The notes beneath the pieces were generated by a model. The model ran no database searches, had not been told where the DNA came from, and saw only the letters and a list, made by a program, of their open reading frames with translations. From Chlorobiota bacterium (GTDB lineage Bacteria > Bacteroidota > Ignavibacteria > Ignavibacteriales > Ignavibacteriaceae), in contig RHKR01000221.1 in NCBI GenBank assembly GCA_008363265.1, positions 1-5,149 of the forward strand: a stretch of 5,149 nt of DNA. Direction: 5' to 3'. Made by a program: the position numbers and the translations under genes. This document shows, piece after piece, positions 1 to 5,149 of this stretch; position 1 is the stretch's first letter, and every line of letters starts with the position of its first letter.

Positions 1-1
1 G

Positions 2-310
2 ATCACGGAGTCAGCTCTCACAAGAATTCTCAGGACATCATATGAACTGCTTGGTTTGCAGTCATTCTTCACAGTTGGTGAAGACGAGTGCCGTGCCTGG
101 ACCATAAGAACAGGATACACTGCACAGCAGTCAGCCGGCGTAATACACTCAGACTTTTTTAATAAATTCATTCGCGCCGAGGTGGTCCATTATAGTGACT
201 ACATTTCCCACGGTTCATTCGCCAAATGCAAAGAAGCCGGCGTTTGGAGACTCGAGGGGAAAGAATACATCGTCAAGGATGGCGATATTCTTAACATCAG
301 GCACAGTTAA
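2..310 (+). CDS. ychF: Redox-responsive ATPase YchF (Obg family), C-terminal part only
   Basis: The reading frame is open from the left edge of the window (first full codon at 2) to the TAA at 308-310, so this is the last 102 residues or so of a gene that starts outside. The translation 'LLGLQSFFTVGEDECRAWTIRTG', then 'TAQQSAGVIHSDFFNKFIRAEV' and 'KEAGVWRLEGKEYIVKDGDILN', matches the end of YchF/EngD as I recall it from E. coli ('LQTYFTAGVKEVRAWTI...', 'KDYIVKDGDVMNF'). This part is the TGS domain and its preceding linker. The nucleotide-binding domain, which in this family prefers ATP to GTP, lies upstream and cannot be checked. Family knowledge: YchF is a cytosolic P-loop ATPase that binds ribosomes and is linked to oxidative-stress responses. 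An in-frame TTG at 56 is internal, because homology continues upstream of it. The stop lies 15 nt before typA, which suggests co-transcription. Confidence 0.95.
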   Translation: MTESALTRILRTSYELLGLQSFFTVGEDECRAWTIRTGYTAQQSAGVIHSDFFNKFIRAEVVHYSDYISHGSFAKCKEAGVWRLEGKEYIVKDGDILNIRHS

Positions 311-312
311 TT

Positions 313-320
313 AAGAGGAG
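313..320 (+). promoter_or_regulatory. Shine-Dalgarno that sets the TTG start of typA
   Basis: AAGAGGAG lies in the 15-nt gap after the ychF stop, five bases before the TTG at 326. It is the only purine-rich element here and is well placed for that TTG. No ATG or GTG lies in frame between the ychF stop and the P-loop of TypA, so this site effectively decides the start. Confidence 0.8.
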
Positions 321-325
321 AATCA

Positions 326-2167
326 TTGTTTTCATTAGATAAAATACGTAATCTGGCAATAATCGCACACGTTGACCATGGAAAGACAACGCTTGTCGAC
401 CTTATACTGAAACAGACCGGGGCATTCAGAGACAATCAGCACGTGCAGGGGAGGGTGATGGACTCCAATGATCTGGAGCGTGAACGTGGTATCACCATTC
501 TGGCGAAAAATCTCAGCGTTTACTACAAGGATTTCAAAATAAACATCATCGACACTCCCGGTCACGCTGATTTTGGTGGCGAAGTTGAACGTACACTCAG
601 GATGGTTGACGGTGTACTTTTGCTGGTTGATGCGGCAGAGGGGCCGCTTCCTCAGACCAAATTTGTTCTTAAAAAATCGCTCGAACTGGGGCTGAAGCCC
701 GTTGTAGTGATAAACAAGATCGACAGAAAAGATGCCAGACCTGATGAGGTTCTGAACGAGGTTTTCGATCTGTTTGTAGCACTCGGTGCGAGTGACGAGC
801 AGCTCGATTTCGCTTACGTTTACGCGATAGCAAAACAGGGTATCGCCAAACTGAATCTTGAAGATGAATCCGAAACACTTGAACCGCTGCTCGATCTTAT
901 GATCGAAAGAATTCCAGTGCCAAAGGCAGACAGGGAGGCGCCATTCGGGATGCTTATTTCAGCGATCGATTATAACGACTACCTCGGCAGGATCGGTATC
1001 GGCAAGATCCACTTCGGGAGCGTTAAAGTCGGTGATCAGATCGTTCTGCTGACAAGAGATGGTGACCGCCAGAATGCCAAGGTTACCAGACTTTATGAAT
1101 TTGAGAATATCAAAAGAAAAGAAGTAAGTGATGCCCACGCGGGTGATATAGTTGCCATTGCCGGTCTCGAAGACCTTGATATTGGTGACACGCTTTGTGA
1201 TCCAAACAAGGTGGAGGGAATTGAATCTGTTGCGGTTGAAGAACCCAGGATCACCATGAACTTCATGGTGAACAACTCTCCATTTGCAGGACAGGATGGA
1301 AAGTACGTCACCACAAGAAATCTGAGCGAGAGGCTCTCAAAAGAGCTTAAATCAAATGTCGGGCTCAGGGTAGAGATGACCGACTCACCTGACGTCTTCA
1401 AAGTAAGCGGCAGAGGCGAACTGCACCTCTCTATCCTTATCGAAAACATGAGACGTGAGGGTTACGAACTTCAGGTCAGCCGGCCCGAGGTGATACTCAG
1501 AAAGATACTCGACGTGGTGAGCGAACCGATCGAACATGTGATCATTGATGTTCCGGAAGAGTTTGTAGGTACAGTTATCGAGAAGCTCGGTAAAAGAAAA
1601 GCCGAACTGAAGAACATGCTTCCTTTCAATGAAAATACACGACTTGAGTTCTTCATCCCGTCACGCGGATTGATCGGTTACAGGGGTGAGTTCATGACCG
1701 ATACTAAAGGTGAAGGAATTCTCCACCACAACTTCCACTCGTATGAACCATATAAAGGTGAGATCTCGAGCAGAACCCGTGGTGCATTGGTCTCCATGGA
1801 GAGTGGTCTGGCAACAGCATATGCCATAAACAAGCTTCAGGAACGTTCTGTATTCTTCATCGAGCCGGGCGTAAAAGTTTACGAAGGCATGGTGGTAGGC
1901 GAGAACTCACGCGACATGGATATGCCTGTAAACGTTACCAGGGCCAAACAGTTAACCAACTTCCGGGCAGCCGGTGCTGACGACGCGATCAGACTTGAGC
2001 CGCCCCGTGTTATGACCCTTGAGCAGGCCCTGGAATGGATAACTGATGATGAATTTGTTGAAATAACCCCTTCTTCCATCAGGATCAGAAAAAGATATCT
2101 TACAGAGATGGACAGAAAAAACGCTCGTCTGGCGCAAAGACAGTTGGACAGAGAAAACAACCAGTAA
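326..2167 (+). CDS. typA: Ribosome-associated translational GTPase TypA/BipA
   Basis: Complete at 613 residues, against about 607 for E. coli BipA. It is a cytosolic GTPase of the EF-G/LepA superfamily that binds 70S ribosomes and supports large-subunit assembly and translation under stress or cold (family knowledge). GTPase motifs are visible: G1 'AHVDHGKT' at 14-21, switch I 'RGITIL' at 54-59, G3 'DTPGH' at 76-80 with the catalytic-type His80, and G4 'NKID' at 130-133. The G5 region reads 'YAIAKQG' at 166-172, with Ile where 'SA' is usual. A beta-barrel domain II follows (about 205-300). Next comes EF-G-like domain III with 'SGRGELHLSILIENMRREG' from 361, and then domain V. The BipA-specific C-terminal domain includes 'SRGLIGYRGEFMT' from 446 and 'TPSSIRIRKRYLTE' near the end. 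The start is TTG: the first in-frame Met is residue 45, beyond the P-loop, and a good Shine-Dalgarno precedes the TTG. It sits between ychF and a sensor kinase in an apparent operon. Confidence 0.98.
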   Translation: MFSLDKIRNLAIIAHVDHGKTTLVDLILKQTGAFRDNQHVQGRVMDSNDLERERGITILAKNLSVYYKDFKINIIDTPGHADFGGEVERTLRMVDGVLLLVDAAEGPLPQTKFVLKKSLELGLKPVVVINKIDRKDARPDEVLNEVFDLFVALGASDEQLDFAYVYAIAKQGIAKLNLEDESETLEPLLDLMIERIPVPKADREAPFGMLISAIDYNDYLGRIGIGKIHFGSVKVGDQIVLLTRDGDRQNAKVTRLYEFENIKRKEVSDAHAGDIVAIAGLEDLDIGDTLCDPNKVEGIESVAVEEPRITMNFMVNNSPFAGQDGKYVTTRNLSERLSKELKSNVGLRVEMTDSPDVFKVSGRGELHLSILIENMRREGYELQVSRPEVILRKILDVVSEPIEHVIIDVPEEFVGTVIEKLGKRKAELKNMLPFNENTRLEFFIPSRGLIGYRGEFMTDTKGEGILHHNFHSYEPYKGEISSRTRGALVSMESGLATAYAINKLQERSVFFIEPGVKVYEGMVVGENSRDMDMPVNVTRAKQLTNFRAAGADDAIRLEPPRVMTLEQALEWITDDEFVEITPSSIRIRKRYLTEMDRKNARLAQRQLDRENNQ

Positions 2168-2185
2168 AAAATTGGATCCTCAACC

Positions 2186-3817
2186 ATGAAAGAGATTCCG
2201 GCTGACCGGTTTGAGAATCTGAGGCTCGCGACGCTTCATATCTCAGTGGCAACGCACAATTCGAAAGATCTTTTTGAACTGTATACACAGATCCATGAGA
2301 TCATCTCGGAATTGATGCCGGCCAGAAATTTTTATATCGCACTGGTTAACAGGGATAATCATACGATAGCATTCCCTTACTTCGTTGATGAAGTCGATTC
2401 ACCTGATGGAGTCTCAAGTCTGCCTGAAATGCCGATAGACGGCAAGTCTTTAACCGGTCAGGTGATACAGAAAGCCGAAACGATCCATTTTTTCAGGGAT
2501 GTGGCGTATGCTGACGAAGACTTTGAGGAAGTGATACTGATTGGTGGAGACTCCGAGGAATGGCTGGGTGTTCCTTTAAAGAATCTGGACGGTGATGTTA
2601 TTGGGGTTATCGTTGTGCAAAGGTACGATAACCTGACACGACAGTATGACCAGTTTGATATCGATATTCTTAATTTTGTTTCCAATCAGATCGCACTGGC
2701 AATTGAACTGAAACTGAGGGACGAAAATCTTAAGAAGAGCGAAGACAAGTATAAAGCTCTCATCGAGAACCTTAATGATATTATTTTCTCATTTGATGCG
2801 AAGGGTTATATCCGGTTTATCAGTCCCGCAGTCAGACGCTATGGATATTCCGTGGAGGATATTATTGGGAATAATGTCTCTTTCATCGTTCATGAAGAAG
2901 ATCTTGAGAAATTCAAGAAACACACTCTTGAAGTGATGAGGGGGAAAGTTGAACCCATAATCGTAAGACTCTATGATAAATTCAGAAATATTCACTGGTT
3001 TCACACCGTCAACAGTATATTCAAGGAGGGGGATAAAGTCTTTATTAACGGAGTATTGAGTGATGTTTCTGAAAGAATAAAGATAGAAAATGATCTAAAA
3101 ATAAGCCGGCAGAAACTTTTTGAAGCAAACCAGGCAAAAGACAGTTTCTTCTCAATTCTTGCCCATGACCTGAAAAGCCCATTTACCGGTATACTCGGTT
3201 TTTCTGAGTTTCTGGTGAATGATATCAACGATCTTTCACTTGAAGAGATCGCTGAGTTCGCCAACAGGATCAATTCTTCGGCGCGTGCGATTCTTGATCT
3301 GCTGAATAATCTTCTTGACTGGTCGAGAATTCAGACAAACAGACTGGAGTTTTCGGCTGAGAATGTTAACATCAACGAAGTAATGTTCAATGTGAACAGC
3401 ATAGTTATCCCGATCACTCAGCAAAAGGGACTTGAGTACATAGTTGATATTGAAGACGGGGTCATGCTCCGGGCAGATCGCTCAATGCTGGAAACAGTTT
3501 TAAGGAACCTGATCTCGAACGCAGTGAAATTCACTTCGAGAGGGGGGAGCATTATTGTGGTCGGGGAAGTATCCGGAAATGAGATGCTGTTCAATATCAG
3601 TGATTCAGGTGTCGGTATGGAGCAGGAAACCGTGGATAAACTTTTCAATCTTAATGAACTTATCACCACATCAGGCACAGAAAATGAAAAGGGGACCGGA
3701 CTGGGCCTTAAACTTTGCTACGAATTTGTAAAAAAGCACGGTGGAAGACTGACAGTTGAGAGCCGAAAGGGCGAGGGTTCTTCATTTTCATTCGGAATAC
3801 CCGTCGCCACTATCTAA
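2186..3817 (+). CDS. Cytosolic sensor histidine kinase, GAF-PAS-HisKA-HATPase_c
   Basis: A complete 543-residue kinase with no signal peptide or membrane segment, so it probably senses a cytoplasmic cue. Domains in order: GAF (about 20-174, with 'EEWLGVPLKNLDGDVIGVIVVQ' around Trp126), a short helical linker, PAS with PAC (about 186-300, 'YKALIENLNDIIFSFDAKG' to 'GVLSDVSERI'), HisKA (about 315-385) and HATPase_c (about 430-543). The phospho-acceptor is His327 in 'FFSILAHDLKSPF'. The N-box is 'NLISNAVKF' with Asn445, the G1 box 'DSGVGM' begins at Asp473, and the G2 box 'GTGLGL' is at 503-508. All catalytic boxes look intact. GAF and PAS contain no cysteine, which argues against a thioether-linked bilin or a LOV-type flavin, so the ligand is unknown. 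The ATG at 2186 is the first possible start after the upstream in-frame stop. Its Shine-Dalgarno is weak (only GGA at 2174-2176), so translational coupling to typA 18 nt upstream is plausible. No receiver domain or response regulator is encoded nearby. Confidence 0.93.
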   Translation: MKEIPADRFENLRLATLHISVATHNSKDLFELYTQIHEIISELMPARNFYIALVNRDNHTIAFPYFVDEVDSPDGVSSLPEMPIDGKSLTGQVIQKAETIHFFRDVAYADEDFEEVILIGGDSEEWLGVPLKNLDGDVIGVIVVQRYDNLTRQYDQFDIDILNFVSNQIALAIELKLRDENLKKSEDKYKALIENLNDIIFSFDAKGYIRFISPAVRRYGYSVEDIIGNNVSFIVHEEDLEKFKKHTLEVMRGKVEPIIVRLYDKFRNIHWFHTVNSIFKEGDKVFINGVLSDVSERIKIENDLKISRQKLFEANQAKDSFFSILAHDLKSPFTGILGFSEFLVNDINDLSLEEIAEFANRINSSARAILDLLNNLLDWSRIQTNRLEFSAENVNINEVMFNVNSIVIPITQQKGLEYIVDIEDGVMLRADRSMLETVLRNLISNAVKFTSRGGSIIVVGEVSGNEMLFNISDSGVGMEQETVDKLFNLNELITTSGTENEKGTGLGLKLCYEFVKKHGGRLTVESRKGEGSSFSFGIPVATI

Positions 3818-4266
3818 TCCTTGCCGTGAATGATCCGGTGAAGGACGATCAGATCGTAGACATGTGTTCCTTTTGTCACGGGCAACATCTGCGATTTCTC
3901 CATATTCTCATCTGTGAAGTAGTTAAATGTTTTTAAAAGCAACCCCTTTCCATCAAAGTAAGAAGCCTTTTTAATAAGATACTTTGCTTCAATCAGGTGG
4001 ATTGAGTAGATAAGCACTTCGGAAAAATAACCTCTCTCCAACCCCGGCATCCTCTGTTCAGAGTTGAAATCAGATTTCACAGAAAGATCAACAACCTCAC
4101 CTTTCGCCGCGACGAGTTCCACCAGATCGTAATATGTTGTAAGAAATTTATTCTTGCTCATCTCCTTCCAGAGCGGTTCGTTTCCTTTGTTCTGCGCGAG
4201 CGAAGAGAAAAGAATTATCAAGGAAAAAAAGAGTGATCTGGTAACAGTTGCAGTAAGAGAATTCAT
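3814..4266 (-). CDS. Small exported protein, surface-adhesin E-like (tentative)
   Basis: 150 residues, read right to left from the ATG at 4264-4266 to the TAG at 3814-3816. Residues 1-24 form a signal peptide: Arg10, a hydrophobic stretch 'SLFFSLIILFSSLA', and a signal peptidase I site LA|Q at 24/25. The mature protein is about 126 residues, mixed in charge, and has no further membrane segment and no lipobox. I do not recognise it firmly. The pattern of a Trp near the N-terminus (33), 'TTYYDLVELVAAKGEVVDLSV' at 43-63, 'KYLIKKASYFDGKGLLLKTF' at 95-114, then a 'P-x-x-x-G' segment and a short terminal helix resembles the surface-adhesin protein E-like fold (PF16747). That family, as I recall it, has two conserved cysteines; here the whole protein has none. 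The ribosome site is weak (an AAAGAT-type sequence before the ATG). It is divergent from the next exported protein and convergent with the kinase, its stop overlapping the kinase stop. Real gene: fairly sure. Family: tentative. Confidence 0.8.
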   Translation of the reverse strand: MNSLTATVTRSLFFSLIILFSSLAQNKGNEPLWKEMSKNKFLTTYYDLVELVAAKGEVVDLSVKSDFNSEQRMPGLERGYFSEVLIYSIHLIEAKYLIKKASYFDGKGLLLKTFNYFTDENMEKSQMLPVTKGTHVYDLIVLHRIIHGKD

Positions 4267-4338
4267 GGATCTTTAGAGAATTTATTTAACTAAATTTGTA
4301 ATCTTAAATCAATTATTTCGCTAACCCGGAGGAACAGG
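4267..4338. promoter_or_regulatory. 72-bp divergent intergenic region with promoters for both exported proteins
   Basis: This AT-rich stretch separates two divergent start codons, so promoters for both genes should lie in or next to it. On the plus strand TAAATTTG at 4291-4298 fits the Bacteroidota -7 consensus TAnnTTTG exactly, which would start transcription a few bases downstream and give a leader of about 35 nt. A matching -33 TTTG is not evident. On the minus strand a TTGATT (4312-4307) and TAAATA (4288-4283) pair, 18 nt apart, is a sigma70-like possibility, but it leaves a very short leader before the ATG at 4266. The two candidates overlap, so transcription of the two genes may compete or be co-regulated. 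This is inference from motifs only. Confidence 0.45.
4328..4334 (+). promoter_or_regulatory. Strong Shine-Dalgarno for the DUF3298 protein
   Basis: GGAGGAA lies four bases before the ATG at 4339, a near-perfect anti-16S complement at close to optimal spacing. It confirms that ATG as the start, and the signal peptide follows directly. It is clearly stronger than the sites before the kinase and the minus-strand gene. Confidence 0.8.
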
Positions 4339-5097
4339 ATGAGCCTGAGGATAACTCTTTTAGTGCTGCTTTTCACAATTACCGGTCTTGCACAGACCAT
4401 AGGTTATGAGATGAAAGCAGAAGAGTATTTTTATAATGGCAAAGATGGTAAAAAAGACACAATTTTAACTGTCCAATTTACATACCCGGTGTATTCCGGC
4501 ACGGAGGAATTTGCAGAAACGGCTGCTTTGCTGAATAATTTAATAAGAGGTGCACTCTTTGGCTCCGACGAGAGCGGTCAGACCATTTTTAATGGCTTAC
4601 GTGAAACCGCCGCCGAAATGGAGGATTCATCCTATTTTATGGGACCATGGTTCTACGGAGTTGATATAATCCCCGAATTTCAGGAAGGCGACATATCATC
4701 ATTCCTTTACAGCCAGTACGAGTATCTTGGAGGGGCTCATCCCAACTCAGTTTTGGGTGGAATAAATCTTAATATCAGAACAGGTGCGGAGATCACAGAA
4801 GAAGAGGTTTTGCTGCCCGGTGCCAAAGATGAATTGAACAAGATGGGTGAGGTGATCGTAAGGAGGGACAGGGAAATTCCTGAGGGAACCCTGCTGAGTG
4901 ATTATGGATACTGGTTTGATGAAGACAGATTTGTATTGAATTCCAACTTTATCATCACGGGTGATGGTATTAAGTACATATTCAACGCGTATGAAGTCGG
5001 GCCCTATGCCTTGGGGGTTACTGAGGTTTTGTTCCCCTGGAGCGATATCGTGAGTTTGATCAAGACTGACGGCATTCTGAACCCGGTATTGAAATAG
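4339..5097 (+). CDS. Exported DUF3298/DUF4163 protein (PdaC/RsiV-like extracellular domain)
   Basis: 252 residues with an N-terminal signal peptide (Arg4, hydrophobic 'ITLLVLLFTITGLA', cleavage LA|Q at 18/19), so it is predicted to be periplasmic or secreted. It has no lipobox and no cysteine. Residues about 22-110 look like the DUF4163 (PdaC N-terminal) module: 'TVQFTYPVYSG' followed by a helix-rich part. Residues about 120-240 fit DUF3298: 'YEYLGGAHPNSVLGGINLNIRTG' with Gly131-Gly132-Ala133-His134, and 'FNAYEVGPYALGVTEVLFPW' at 215-234. Family knowledge: this two-module ectodomain occurs in the lysozyme-sensing anti-sigma factor RsiV and precedes the catalytic domain in the peptidoglycan deacetylase PdaC. 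Here it stands alone, without an anti-sigma helix, transmembrane anchor or deacetylase domain. A role at the cell wall or in binding a muramidase is therefore possible but not shown. The gene ends 52 nt before the window's right edge, with no obvious terminator. Confidence 0.88.
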   Translation: MSLRITLLVLLFTITGLAQTIGYEMKAEEYFYNGKDGKKDTILTVQFTYPVYSGTEEFAETAALLNNLIRGALFGSDESGQTIFNGLRETAAEMEDSSYFMGPWFYGVDIIPEFQEGDISSFLYSQYEYLGGAHPNSVLGGINLNIRTGAEITEEEVLLPGAKDELNKMGEVIVRRDREIPEGTLLSDYGYWFDEDRFVLNSNFIITGDGIKYIFNAYEVGPYALGVTEVLFPWSDIVSLIKTDGILNPVLK

Positions 5098-5149
5098 ATC
5101 TCAGTGTTCAAAAACCCTTCAACTTCAACACCAAGTCGTGGATAAACAG

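Noticed and set aside
56..310. A separate 84-residue gene starting at TTG 56
   Set aside because: YchF homology runs without a break from the window edge through this TTG, so it is an internal Leu codon of a truncated gene.
1093..1449. 118-codon open frame on the minus strand inside typA
   Set aside because: It is fully antisense to a conserved GTPase domain, its translation is rich in Ser and Leu as shadow frames are, and it has no ribosome site or recognisable motif.
1879..2187. 102-codon open frame on the minus strand over the typA 3' end
   Set aside because: It is antisense to the conserved BipA C-terminal domain, with no family resemblance. The other short minus-strand frames within typA and the kinase were rejected for the same reason.
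3023..3032. Strong Shine-Dalgarno-like AAGGAGGGGG inside the kinase gene
   Set aside because: No start codon lies at a suitable distance downstream, and the bases encode ordinary residues of the PAS domain (Lys-Glu-Gly).
3845..3857. Palindrome ACGATC-A-GATCGT just past the convergent stop codons
   Set aside because: The one-base centre cannot form a hairpin loop, there is no U-tract, and it lies inside the coding region of the small exported protein. It is not a convincing terminator or operator.
5108..5149. Possible C-terminal end of a minus-strand gene, 13 codons (LFIHDLVLKLKGF) before a TGA
   Set aside because: Thirteen open codons are expected by chance, and no family can be recognised from so short a piece. 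A tail-to-tail gene here remains possible but cannot be supported from this window.
5098..5149. Search for a terminator after the DUF3298 gene
   Set aside because: Only a short direct repeat (CTTCAACTTCAAC) is seen. There is no inverted repeat followed by T residues.

Overview
The window looks like chromosomal DNA from a free-living bacterium, mid-40s percent G+C by eye, most likely of the Bacteroidota/Chlorobiota/Ignavibacteriota (FCB) group. That placement is an inference. It rests on the style of the cytosolic GAF-PAS histidine kinase (the 'FFSILAHDLKSPF' H-box and 'EKGTGLGL' G2 box), on two signal peptides that both end in 'LA|Q', and on a TAAATTTG element that fits the Bacteroidota -7 consensus TAnnTTTG. 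No marker gene fixes the phylum.

Layout: positions 2-3817 hold a tightly packed plus-strand cluster, probably one operon. First comes the C-terminal end of ychF (OBG-family ATPase, TGS domain), cut by the window's left edge. After 15 nt comes a complete typA/bipA (ribosome-associated translational GTPase) with a TTG start and a clear Shine-Dalgarno. After 18 nt comes a complete GAF-PAS-HisKA-HATPase_c sensor kinase with no response regulator beside it. All three are in the same reading frame, separated by single TAA stops.

At 3814 the kinase meets a minus-strand gene tail to tail, and their stop codons interlock in the four bases CTAA. That gene encodes a small cysteine-free exported protein that weakly resembles surface-adhesin protein E-like proteins. 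It is divergently arranged with a second exported protein, which has the PdaC/RsiV-type DUF4163-DUF3298 fold, across a 72-bp AT-rich intergenic region that must hold the promoters of both. The last 52 bases contain nothing I can assign.

Functionally, the left part is translation and stress housekeeping (YchF, BipA) apparently co-transcribed with an orphan sensory kinase. The right part is a pair of small envelope or periplasmic proteins. I see no mobile elements, CRISPR arrays, RNA genes, convincing intrinsic terminators or signs of recent transfer. The window reads as ordinary chromosome; the kinase linkage and the exported pair are the points most worth a second look.
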